Shown here one piece after another: positions 48,476 through 59,302 of a stretch of 64,000 nt of DNA. The translations under genes were made by a program, and so were the position numbers. The notes below the pieces were generated by a model. That model ran no database searches. It was not told the DNA's origin and saw only the letters and a list, made by a program, of their open reading frames with translations. The stretch's first letter is position 1. Each line of letters starts with the position of its first letter. The DNA is from Stomoxys calcitrans (Eukaryota; Arthropoda; Insecta; Diptera; Muscidae): positions 66,958,018-67,022,017 of the forward strand of contig NC_081554.1 of assembly GCF_963082655.1 (NCBI RefSeq). Reading direction: 5' to 3'.

Positions 48476-48710
48476 ATGCAAAATTTTGCTTAAATAGGTG
48501 CAACCATCTCCGAGATCTGGCGTTTTGAAAAAGGGTGTATGGGGGAGGGACCGCCCTTCCCCCCCCGTCCTTCGGATATCAAAAAATTTTGCAACCTATT
48601 TTCACCGGGGAAGAGATGGTAATCTGTGAAATTTTCATGTAAATCGGTTTAGCCTTTTTGGAGTCTATACGGAACAGACAAACAAACAAGCAAAGTGCAA
48701 CAATTTCATT
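48476..48710 (+). repeat. 3' domain of the 24.8-25.4 kb repeat family
   Basis: CCATCTCCGAGATCTGG, GGGGGAGGGACCGCCC, TATTTTCACCGGGG, TGTAAATCGGTTTAGCC and GAGTCTATACGGAACAGACAAAC parallel 25240-25400, showing that this 3' domain moves as a unit. Confidence 0.7.
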
Positions 48711-49259
48711 TTTATACCCACCATTATAGGATAGGGGGTATATTCATTTAGTCCTTCCGTTTGAAACACATTGAAATATCAATTTCCGACCCTACAGAGT
48801 ATATATTTTTCGGATCGTCGTAAAATTTTAAGACGATTTAACGATGTCCGTGTGTCTGTCCGCCCGTCTGTTGTAATCACTCTGCAGGCTTCAAAAAATG
48901 AGATATTGAGCTGAAATTTGTCACAGATACATCTTTTTGATGCACGCTGGTTGAGTGTTTGAACGGGCAAAATCGGTCCATATTTGGATATAGCTGCCAT
49001 ATAGACCGATCTGCCGATAAAGGGTCTGAAGCCCATAAAAGCATTATTTATTATCCGATATTGTTGAAATTTGAAACAGAGAGTTAGTTTAAGCCTCCCG
49101 ATATCCGAACCAAATATGGTTTAGATCGGACCATATTTAGATATAGCTGCCATATATACCGATCTACCGATTAGGAGTCTGGAACCCATAAAAGCTTTAT
49201 TTATTATCCGATTTCGTTGAAATTAGAAACACAAATATTAACACATTTTTACCTGTTAT
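48711..49259 (+). mobile_element. DINE element W (type 1b, internally deleted)
   Basis: Head TATACCCACCATTATAGGATAGG at 48715, two monomers with GAAGCCCATAAAAGC, and a reduced tail TTAACACATTTTTACCTGTTAT. The hairpin is missing. Same subfamily as 52295-52779. Confidence 0.78.
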
Positions 49260-50295
49260 ATGAAAGATTTGATCATTTTTTTGGATAATGCCCCGATCAT
49301 TTCGCAAAATATTTCTTTTCTCACTCAAATAAAACAATTTTAAACGAGATATTAGCAACATATCTTATGCCATTTTCCCCTATTCTTTTTTCCGTTTTTT
49401 TTTTTCCATCACTTGAAAATGTTTGCCCATATTTTGTTAACATTATCAAGTCATATTAACTTGTCTCTGTTGAGCATCTTGCAAACATTTTGTTCACTCC
49501 CAACTTCTCTGACATTTGCCCCAGTGCGACCACCCATTGTTTGCAGATGCTTTAACGACATAAGAAAATAAATAAAAAAAAAGCTGGGGGAATGCGCGAA
49601 ACTTCTTTTGTTCATGTCTTCTTGACTCAAACAAATAGTTTTCGTTCGCCTTTTTCTGAAGCATCATAAATTTTTCAGTTAAAGTCTCACTGCTGGAGCA
49701 CAAGAAAAAATTGAATTATTACAACTTTTGAGGAGAAAGACAATAATAAATCCCAACGACACCAGTTGGTTGTAACGTCACTTTTTTCCCCCCATTTGCA
49801 TTTGTTCTTTCATTCTCTAGCCATATTCAGTCTTTCTAGGCAGCCTTCGTAGGGAGGAGCACATGAAGTAAATTGTGCTCTCATGCAGAAGGCGACCAAG
49901 AATTATCCATTTTGTTTGGTCATTGATTTGTCGTCGTGGGAGCAATTGCAAAAGCCAACGATATTATTCGAAGCGAGTGGGAATTGATTCTAGGAATTGC
50001 ATTTGCAATTTTGCAAGCATGAACTGATTTCATTAAGAGCACCAAATACATAGATCTGCTTCCTCATAGGAAATAACCAACAAGGTATGAGTCAATCAAA
50101 TTATGCTGTGACCATTACAGTTTGTTTCACTACAGCAGAGTAGTTCTAAAACTTATGAATGTTCAAAGGCAAACCCCAAAGGGATAGAAATTTCCAAGTG
50201 AACTGTTCTTATGACTTTTATCATCCATGGTTAGTATGATTTAGATAAGGTCATACATACCTTGATCTATTTATACTGACAACAGAAATCAAAGA
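49260..50295. other. Unique DNA, no gene supported
   Basis: AT-rich, apparently single-copy. No ORF over 70 codons and no motif recognised. Confidence 0.4.
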
Positions 50296-52294
50296 AGTAA
50301 AAAGGCATTTAGTTCGGCCGGGCCGAACTTTGGATACCCACCACCTCGGGTATATATGAAAACAACCTTTCGTCACAATCATGTGAAAATTAGATAACTT
50401 ATGCACCCAAATTCGGCACGGACATTAAAAGGTCTAATAAATTGTATTATTTATTAGAAAATCGGGTAATAAATAAGGTTCTTGTGAGCTTCAGACCCTT
50501 AATCGGCATATCGGTCTATATGACAGCTATAGGGGGGGCAAATTTCGGCAACATCGGACTATAAATGCGCCTTTTATGGGTCCAAACCACAAATCGAGAG
50601 ATCGACCTATATGGCAACTATATCCAAATCTGATCCGATAAGAGCCAAAGAAGAAAGATGTCGAAGGGCTTAAGACAACTCATTGTACCAAATTTCAGCA
50701 AAATCGGATAATAAATGTGGCTTTTATGGGCCTAAGACCATTAATCGGGGGATCGGTTTAAATGACAGCTATATCCAAATCAGGACCGATCTGAGCCAAA
50801 TTGACGAAGGATGTCAAGGGGCTCAACACAACTTACTGTCTCAAATTTCAGCAAAATCGGATAATAAATGTGGCTTTTATGGGCCGAAGACCATTGATCG
50901 GGGGATCGGTCTATATGGCAGCTATATCCAAATCTGGACCGATCTGAGCCAAATTGACGGAGGATGTCAAGGGGCTCAACACAACGCACTGTCTCAAATT
51001 TCAGCAAAATCGGACAACAAATGCGCCTTTTATGGGCCCACAACCTTAAATAGATTGATAGGTCTATATGGCAGCTATATCCAAATCTGATCCGATCAGG
51101 GCCAGATTGAAAAAAAATGTCGAAGGGCTTAAGACAACTCACTGTCCCAAATTTCAGCAAAATCGGATAATAAATGTGGCTTTTATGGGCCTAAGACCAT
51201 TAATCGGGGGATCGGTCTATATGACAGCTATATACAAATCTGGACCGATCTGAGCCAAATTGACGAGGGATATCAAGGGGCCCAACACAACTCACTGTCC
51301 CAAATTTCAGCAAAATCGGATAATAAATGTGGCTTTTATGGGCCGAAGACCATTAATCGGGGGATCGGTCTATATGGCAGCTATATCCAAATCTGGACCG
51401 ATCTGAGCCAAATTGACGAAGGATGTCAAGGGGCTCAACACAACGCACTGTCTCAAATTTCAGCAAAATCGGACAACAAATGCGCCTTTTATGGGCCCAA
51501 AACCTAAAATAGATTGATCGGTCTATATGGCAGCTATATCCAAATCTGATCCGATCAGGGCCAGATTGAAAAAAGATGTCGAAGGGCTTAAGACAACTCA
51601 CTATCCCAACTTTCAGCAAAATCGGATAATAAATGTAGTTTTTATGGGCCTAAGACCCTTAATTGGAGGATCGGTCTATATGGCAGCTATATCCAAATCT
51701 GGACCGATCCGGGCCAAATTCACGATAGATATCGAAGGGCCTAACACAACTCACTGTCCCAAACTTCAGCAAAATCGGATAATAAATGTGACTTTTAAGG
51801 GCCTAAGACCATTAATTAAGGGATCGGTCTATATGGCAGCTATATCCAAATCTGGACCGATCTGAGCCAAATTGACGAAGGATGTCAAGGGGCCCAACAA
51901 AACTCACTGTCTCAAATTTCAGCAAAATTGGATAATAAATGTAACTTTTAGTGGCTTAAGACCCTAAATCGGATAATAAATGTGGATGTTATTGGCCTAA
52001 AACCCTAGATCGGCGGATCGGACTATATCAAGATATAGTCCGATATAGCCCATCTTCGAACTTAACCTGCTTATGGACACAAAAAGAATCTATGCAAAGT
52101 TTCAGCTCAATATCTCTATTTGTAGAGACTGTAGCGTGATTTCAATAGACAGACGGACGGACATGCCTAGATCGTCTTAGATTTTTACGCTAATCAAGAA
52201 TATATATACCTTATGAGGTTGGAAATGGATATTTCGATGTGTTGCAAACGGATTGGCAAAATGAATATACCCCCATCCTTCGTTGGTGGGTATA
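50296..52294 (-). mobile_element. DINE element X (type 1, complete, inverted) with higher-order repeat
   Basis: Inverted tail at 50296 (AAGTAAAAAGGCATTTAG, TTCGGCCGGGCCGAA, CCCACCACCTCGGG) and inverted head to 52294 (ATACCCCCATCCTTCGTTGGTGGGTATAA). About eleven monomers near 153 bp lie between; those from 50661 on form a 459-bp three-monomer higher-order unit. Confidence 0.9.
50661..51660 (-). repeat. 459-bp higher-order repeat (3 x 153 bp)
   Basis: The phrase TCGAAGGGCTTAAGACAACT occurs at 50661, 51120 and 51579, spacing exactly 459 each time. The two monomers between (GTCAAGGGGCTCAACACAAC types) repeat in the same order. So neighbouring monomers differ while monomers three apart are nearly the same. 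Confidence 0.85.
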
Positions 52295-52779
52295 AAAAAC
52301 TTTTTATGGGCTTCAGACCCTTTATCGGCATATTGGTCTATATGGCAACTATATCTAAATATAGTCCGATCTGAACCATAATCGGGTCAGATGTCGGGAA
52401 GCCTTAAGCTACTCATTATTTTAAATTTCAGCGAAATCGGATAAAAATAAAGCATTTATGGGCATTAGACCCTTTATCGGCAGATCGGTCTATATAGCAG
52501 CTATATCCAATTATGGTTCGATTTGGCCCTTTCAAGAACTTAACCAGCGTGCATCAAAAAGACGTATCTGTGTCAAATTTCAGCTCAATATCTCAATTTT
52601 TGAAGGCTGTACAGTGATTACAGCAGACGGACGGATAGACATACAGATAGACAGACACACTGACATTGGTAAATCGTCTTGGAATTTTACGACGATCAAA
52701 ATATGTATACTTTGTAGGGACGGAAATTGATATTTCGATATGTTGCAAATGGAATGACTAAATGAATATACCCCCTATC
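52295..52779 (-). mobile_element. DINE element Y (type 1b, inverted head end)
   Basis: About two monomers and an inverted head (GACGGACGGATAGACATACAG, AATATACCCCCTATCC at 52779). It abuts element X on the left and the transposase remnant on the right. Confidence 0.8.
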
Positions 52780-52784
52780 CATCC

Positions 52785-53325
52785 GCTTAGTCCGATTTTG
52801 GCATGCTCTTTTCAACATTTCTGCCGGTATATTACGAATAAATGCTTCATTGTTGTCTTCCAATGCGTCAATTGAAAGCGCGCTTATCTGTATAGACATG
52901 AGCTTTAACACAGCCCAACAAAAAGGCTTTTAATCACACGATCTAGGCGCATAAATGACCAGTTCCGAATGTGAAATAAAATGTTCACCGAACTCGCCTC
53001 TTAATAAGTCCATTATTACGCGTGCTATGTGGCATGTAGCACCGTTTGGTGAAACCACGTATGGTGCAAGTCAAGCACTTTGGGCAAAAGAAATTGGGAT
53101 ATCATCTCACGGTAGCGCTCACCATTCACAGTTACGTTACGATCAGCATCATAAGAAGTACGGTCCAATGATGCCACCAGCCCATAAACCGCACCAAACT
53201 GCGAATTTTTTGGATGTATTGGTAGCTCTTGCAATGCTTCTGGCTGATCTTCACTTTACAATCGACAATTCTGCATATTAATGTACCCATTGAGCCAAAT
53301 ATGAGCTTCGTATTACTGTCAGGCA
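52785..53325 (-). pseudogene. Tc1/mariner-superfamily transposase remnant, copy 2
   Basis: From 53325 downward in shifting frames: EAHIWLNGYINMQNC (where the preceding catalytic Asp codon is now TAC), EDQPEALQELPIHP, a Gly-Gly-Ile-Ile-rich step, RNVTVNGERYREMISQFLLP, damaged second-Asp region, a deletion, GCVKAHVYTDK, then SIDALEDNNEAFIRNIPAEM and RACQNRTKRMD at the C-terminus (near 52800). This covers roughly the C-terminal 60% of a mariner-like transposase. It is the same family as 13681-13990 and keeps the region missing there. Confidence 0.85.
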
Positions 53326-53334
53326 GTCTACAAC

Positions 53335-53640
53335 AGATTGGACTAAAATTTTGCACATAGTGTTTTGCAACAACTTCCAACAATCGTAATAAGTATGGTT
53401 TGAATAGGTTTATAACCTGATATAGCTCCCATATATACCGATCTCCCGATATGATATCTTGACCCCCTAAAAGCCGCAGTTGTTATCCGATTGAGCTGAT
53501 ATTTTTCACGTGACATTCTATTATGACTTCCAACAATCGTGATATAGCTCCTATTAAACCGATCTTATGATTTGAAATCTCAAGCCCCTGAAAGCACAAA
53601 TTTTTGTCCGAAATTTTTAACGTAGTGTTCTGTTACGACT
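53335..53640 (+). mobile_element. DINE body fragment Z (type 2)
   Basis: About two plus-strand monomers (TATGGTTTGAATAGG, CTGATATAGCTCCCATATATACCG, TATGACTTCCAACAATCG), with no head or tail. Confidence 0.65.
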
Positions 53641-54110
53641 TTGCTACTGTTTAAACCAAAGATATTTTCTTTCCCCATCTTAGGATTAAAATCTCCCAGA
53701 ACGATTTTAATATCGTAGGCGGGGTAAGAGTAGTATTCTCCCTTTCGGCGCTTGTAGAAAATATCCTTGGTCTGCTTGTCCTTGTCTTCAGTCGGGTCAT
53801 GGGCACAAATAAATCTGATGTTGAAAAATTTGGCTTTTATGCGGATTGCGACTAGCCTCTCATCCACCGGAGTAAAGTTGGTGACAAGGTGTTTCAGTCT
53901 CAGATTGACCACAAATCCACGGCCAAATGTATGGCTCGTGTCATGGCAGCTATAGTTCGTCACCCTTTGGTGTTGTAGTGACGCCATTCCCAGTCCATCG
54001 CACTTCCTGTAAGGCGGTAATATCTGCCTTGTATTTCTCAAATACATCCGCCAGCGCGTATACTGCACCTATAAAGAGTGCGGAAATTCCTAGTGCAGAT
54101 CCGCAAATAA
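53640..54110 (-). pseudogene. RTE-type LINE, endonuclease domain fragment
   Basis: Minus strand: ADVFEKYKADITALQEVRW (54062-54006, with the catalytic Glu of APE-type endonucleases), a frameshift near 53955, then SCHDTSHTFGRGFVVNLRLKH, TNFTPVDERLVAIRIKAKFF, ICAHDPTEDKDKQTKDIF and DIKIVLGDFNPKMGKEN (near 53690, with the GDFN catalytic Asp). It belongs to the RTE type of LINE. The RT part is absent: 53640 joins DINE sequence, and the 5' side is cut at about 54115 by another DINE head. Confidence 0.88.
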
Positions 54111-54117
54111 TGGTCCT

Positions 54118-55114
54118 TTTTATACGGTATACTAATTTCGTCATTCTGTTTGTATCTACTCGAAATATTCATCTGAGACCCCATAAAGTATATATATTCT
54201 TGATCGTCGTGACATTTTATCTCGATCTAGCCATTTCCGTCCGTCTGTCCGTCCGTCTGTCTGTTGAAAGGACGCTAACTTCCGAAGGAGTAAAGCTAGC
54301 CGTTTGAAATGTTGCATAAATACTTCTTATTAGGGTAGGTCGGTTGGTATTGTAAATGGGCCATATCGGTCCATGTTTTGATATAGCTGTCATATAAACC
54401 GATCTTGGGTCTTGACTTCTTGAGCCTCTAGAGGGCGCAATTCTTATCCGATTTGAATGAATTTTTGCACGAAGTATTTTGTTATGATATCCAATAACTA
54501 TGCCAAGTATGGTTCAAATCGGTCCGTAACTTGATATAGCTGCCATTTAAACCGATCTTGGGTCTTGACTTCTAGAGGGCGCAATTCTTATCCGATTGGA
54601 ATGAAATTTTGCACGACGTGTTTTGTCTTGATATCCAACATCTGTACCAAGAATGGTTCAAATCGGTCTATAACCTAATATACCTGTCATATAAACCGAT
54701 CTTGGGTCTTGACTTCTTGAGCCTCTAGAGGGCGCAATTCTTATCCGATTTGAATGAATTTTGGCACGACGGATTCTCTCATGACCGTCAACATACGTGT
54801 TTAGTATGGTCTGAGTCGGTCTATAGCCCGATACAGCTCCCATATAAATCGATCTCTCTATTTTACTTCTTGAGCCCCAAAGGGCGCAATTCTTATTCGA
54901 ATTGGCTGACATTTTACACAGGTCTCCAACATATAATTTAATTGTGGTCCAAACCGGACCATATCTTGATATCGCTCTAATAGGAGAGCAAATCTTTTCT
55001 TATATCCTCTTTTGCCTAAGAAGAGATGCCGGGAAAAGAACTCGACAAATGCGATCCATGGTGGAGGGTATATAAGATTCGGCCCGGCTGAACTTAGCAC
55101 GCTTTTACTTGTTT
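54118..55114 (+). mobile_element. DINE element AA (type 2), head slightly truncated
   Basis: TATACGGTATACTAATTTCG at 54120 lacks the CCTCCACCATAGG part of the head, but the rest is normal. Five monomers follow, then CCATGGTGGAGGGTATATAAG with TTCGGCCCGGCTGAA ending CTTTTACTTGTT at about 55112. Confidence 0.87.
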
Positions 55115-58100
55115 TTTCTCAAAATGGGGTCAAGCTTAACGGCTATAACAATTATTGTTATTATTATGATGTAAGATTTGATTATTGAAAAGTTATTGAA
55201 ATTTAGCTCAACCGTTTGCAACGATTGCTATCCAGTCATCTACTCAATTACTTCTTAGCTCGTTTTGCTCTGCATCACATAAAAAACTGGCTTTCCCAAG
55301 TTCGGGAAAACTGGACATACCAAATGCTATATTATTTTTTTAAAAGTCTTCGGTCCAAGATAAAACATTTCTGCTTGGCTTGCTATCAACCCATCTTTGC
55401 TAACCACATTACTTTCTTACTTTTTGCATAGATTTCAAATGACTACCTAACAGTCATGGTTAATGCAAAATAAAGAGGAGGGAAAAAATAGTAAATTTTT
55501 TTATAAAAGTTTCTCCACACAAAAATTGTTGGAGAAGTTTGCACAGATAGAAGTGCAAGAGCATGTGTTAGCTTCGCGGTTAACTTTGCCTTACTTAAAG
55601 ATAATGATTTATGACCTTTACAACTTAAATACCATTTAGGGAACATTTTGTGACTGCCCAATATTTACGAGAGCACTTGAAACTTGGAAATTTATAAAAT
55701 TTATGGAAATTTTTTAAATTCTGTAGTGTGCAAGGGTCTAGTCTGAGCAAAACTCCACATAAATGTCTATAGATGAAACAAAACGGCATGGCACGCATAT
55801 TTCACCGGCCTTATTGCTCGTCGGATGGGGGGGATCTTGCCAATGTTCATCGTTTAATTTTACCAACTACCAGCTTTAATGTTAATGCGTGCACGAACGA
55901 TAGCAAAACCAAAACAAAAGAAAGTCAGATAGAATAGACAATTACACAAAGTATAAGGGGGGTCACAACACCAGAGGATCTATTTCCGACATCATTCGAT
56001 CGGCTGTGCTAAGGTGTAAGCTGCACAGCATGCCCTCCCTTCCTGTTTACCAAAAGCATCCAAAGAAATCGCTTCTTGGTTGGTAAACCCATAATATTTA
56101 ACCTACCTTCCTTTACCGACCCTACAAATCAAACTCAAAGGTTTGGGCTTACTCCATATTTAACAAATTCATTAAATTTATTAAGAAAAAGTTCAATATC
56201 AAATCCGGTCGCTCACTATAGGGATGAATCACATCCTACTTTAAAAACAGACAAAAAAAAATATAATAAAAGAAATATTAAAGTCAAGGCTAACAACCAA
56301 TTTTTTTGTATATCTAAATTGATCCTTTAATTTACTAAAATTATTTTCATAACTCTAAAAAAAAACTAATCATTTAAATTAAATCTCAAAACTTAACAAG
56401 AAGGGTTAAAAAAAAACACGGCATGAAAAAAAATATTTATATAATATATCAAATAAGAATCAATAGGCGAGTTTATTTGAATTCATAGCACGGCAGAGAA
56501 AAAACTAAATCGGCTGTGAAGCAAACTTCATTTAAAAGGCTCATTATGAAAAAAATGATATGTAGCTGTGTGAGTGTATTTCCATTTGTACTTCTGTTAA
56601 AGTAAAACAGCTGTGAGTGCATTGACCCCCTTTTTCCCCTACTTCATTTTTTTCCTCTAATCACACATACATCAACACAACCCACTCGGTTGTATAAAAC
56701 GAAAAACTAATTTTAAATCGCGAAGTTTTGACTAATATGCAGCCAAATTTCAATAAAAATGGTATCAAATGTAAAAACAATATTCTATAGGCATACTGGG
56801 CTAGATATGTCAATGATCAAAAGGCACAAAACGTACATTCATATAAAAAATATTGCCAAAAAAAATGTATCAAAGCTATTTCAATCGAAGCAGTGCTTTT
56901 CAGACCCAAGAACATTTTCTGAGAGTCTTGTTAACAGCGAATCAACATAGTTAACAGAGGTTCCAATAGCATGTTAACACTTTAGCATTGACATATCCAC
57001 CAGCACAGAATCAGATATATATGTATATGCAGGATATTTAACTGAACAAACACAAACAGATCATCTGAAAGTTGCCAACTTGCAAAAATTCCAATTTAAA
57101 AATTATGGGGGAAGATTTAAAACATTTTTAAATTAATTTAAAAGAAAAAAATTATTTAATTTGACAAAAATTACCTGAGAGAGGTAACGGCATCTCTCTC
57201 ACTCTCCGGAAAAAAATAAATCTGTTTGGCTTTGCTCAGTGGTAGTATAACAGTTTGCACTTACTTGGTTTTTGTTGGAGCTCCCACGTTGAAAGGCCTT
57301 TCGAGGGGTGAGGGGTTATTAAAACAAACCAGCAAACTCCAGCCAATTGCAAGTTTTTAACAAAATACGCGGCATACACAAAAAATCACTTTTTTCAATA
57401 TAGTCTTTAACATTTGATACGATTCACTCTATCGGTTTTTTTTATATTCGCCTTTTTCTAAAACATTGGATTGCCAAACTACTTTTACCAAAAAAAACTC
57501 TCAATTAGGCATTAACTTTTTGTTTCACTTCCGATTCGGTTCTCCATCTCTGCCTTACAAATGAGCAAAAATTAAACTATATAACACTTGAGGCAAATTA
57601 CATGGGCAAAAATACGGAAAAATAATTATTTTTTTAAGGTCTTTTTTTTAGCAGGTTACAAAACCTAAGAATTAGCACGCAAGAGTTTTTTTTCCTTTTC
57701 GAGAGTGATTTTTCAACCAAAACGCGTTTGTTTCGATTCCCGAAAAACAAAAACTAAATGAGTTGCACCAATCCCGACGGCTCTTTTTTTTCCTTGTACT
57801 TGAAACCAAGACAAACGATCCATTTAAAACACCAGAATCCACTGATCAAAAAAAATGAAAAGACTTTTGTTAGACTCTCTCAGGCAGCCAAATCTGCACA
57901 GCAGAAACAGAGAAATCCATATGAGCACAGGGAAAGGGGGAATCCTAGAATCAGAGAAACAAGGCCCACAGAACAATGAGTTCTCAAAAGAAATTGAGCA
58001 ATTGTTTAGAAAAAATGCAACCTTACCAAATGTATTAATCCAGGAGTTAAATGATCACAGGGGACCAACACTCCAGCTTTGGGGATAAAACCCTCAGCAA

Positions 58101-58840
58101 AAAGAAAATGCAGGAACCCAACACTTGCAACAATTATTTACCCGCGATTTTATAAATAAACATCGATTCTGCAGGACAATAAAAAAATAAAAATTGAGGA
58201 GAACTGCCACCAACAAAAAAAAATTTAATCCCTTTTTTACTAAAGCAAGGATAACGCTTTTACACTTTTAAAGAATCTCAAGTCCTTTACGACACAAAAA
58301 CTTAAACTTTTGGGTGCACACGGTTGCAAGGTTGGAGCAAAATGGATCTCAAATCAGTCTGCTACCACCTTTTGTAGCCTTGACCTAAACAATGGGGCAA
58401 ATTGCTGAATTACTACCACAAATTAAAATTCTCAAAACCAAAAATGTCTTCTTTTACATACATGCCACAAATACAATAATAATCCATTTGCGAGTGTATG
58501 GGAACTCCAATGCGAAAGAAAAGCTACAAAGAACATAGAAAAGAAGTTAACATTCACCACTATGGCTAAGGGGAAATTATAGCAACTTTTCAATATGGAG
58601 ACAAAGTGCTCTAAACCTATGATTTGGTCGGACTTATATGTGTGGATGTTAACAACCAAAACCATTTTCCACCTTATCCAATAGTTGTCAAAAAAAAGAA
58701 AACCAAAAGGAAAAAAAATTAAACAACTCATTTGAACTTTGATGTGATCAAATGATCAAAAAAAAAGAAAACAAATGAAATGAAACAAACAAAAAAAAAA
58801 ATAAATAAATAAAAAATATAAATGTATAAAGAAACACTGC
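55115..58840. other. 3.7 kb of AT-rich DNA, no gene supported
   Basis: No DINE, LINE or long ORF. Many A- and T-runs. Short ORFs (56076, 56759, 57758, 57855) lack domains. The only odd feature is a U4-like 21-base word at 57227 (see rejected items). If the gypsy LTR is long it could extend into this stretch. Confidence 0.4.
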
Positions 58841-58845
58841 TGCCG

Positions 58846-58913
58846 GTATTCGAACTCACGCTCACCGGTTCGTAGGCTGTAACGCTTCCCCTAGGCTACC
58901 GCCTATGATGCGT
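58846..58913 (-). other. tRNA-like segment with pol III A and B boxes
   Basis: On the minus strand TAGCCTAGGGG (A box, 58898-58888) and AGTTCGAATAC (B box-like, 58856-58846) are separated by 31 bases, and T-rich DNA follows. The T arm and acceptor stem do not pair properly, so a functional tRNA is unlikely. A tRNA-derived SINE head is more likely. It lies within the presumed 3' LTR region of the gypsy element. Confidence 0.5.
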
Positions 58914-59231
58914 CTCTGTTAGCTAAGTGATTATAACACATGATCACACTAAGCTTTGAATCATCAACAGCGGTCAATGTAAGTGAATCCAACTGTAACA
59001 GTGCTACAAGGAAGAAGAAGAAGAAAAACAGCATAGGCAAAGCTCCAAACATGTTCCAATAAGGGAACAACATGAGACAAGCAATCACAACAACAAAAAT
59101 ACTCTAGCATCCACATTGTATGTTAACTCGCGTTGGGGTTGGAAAAAAAACAGGAATGTCCATATCTATTATCAGGCGGGCCAATTCCAAGAAATATATT
59201 CATATTGGGTACATCGACATGCGCCACTACA
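58914..59231 (-). repeat. Putative start of the 3' LTR of the Ty3/gypsy element
   Basis: On the minus strand, 71 bases after the pol stop, a G-rich purine tract is followed by TGTAGTGGCGCATG at 59231, which would be the LTR 5' end. The LTR 3' end (CA) cannot be fixed because the 5' LTR lies beyond the window for comparison. The lower coordinate given is only the stretch not explained otherwise. Confidence 0.4.
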
Positions 59232-59235
59232 AATA

Positions 59236-59244
59236 CCCCCCGCC
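59236..59244 (-). other. Candidate polypurine tract
   Basis: GGCGGGGGG on the minus strand, 4 bases before the putative LTR start. Its position between the pol stop and the LTR fits a plus-strand primer site. Confidence 0.5.
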
Positions 59245-59302
59245 AAAATCAGGCTTAATGGACAAATTGGAGATTAAGTCTGATACCGCATGGAGATGTA
59301 AT

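Noticed and set aside
50296..52294. CRISPR-like regular repeat array
   Set aside because: Units are about 153 bp, contiguous and diverged, with no short identical repeats separated by unique spacers; the host is a eukaryote.
57227..57330. U4 snRNA-like start (GGCTTTGCTCAGTGGTAGTAT)
   Set aside because: About 21 bases resemble the U4 5' end, but the following stem-loop, the U6-pairing region and an Sm site are not present, so at best it is a scrap.
58846..58913. Functional tRNA gene
   Set aside because: A and B boxes are present, but the acceptor and T stems do not pair and the B box has mismatches; kept only as a tRNA-like segment.
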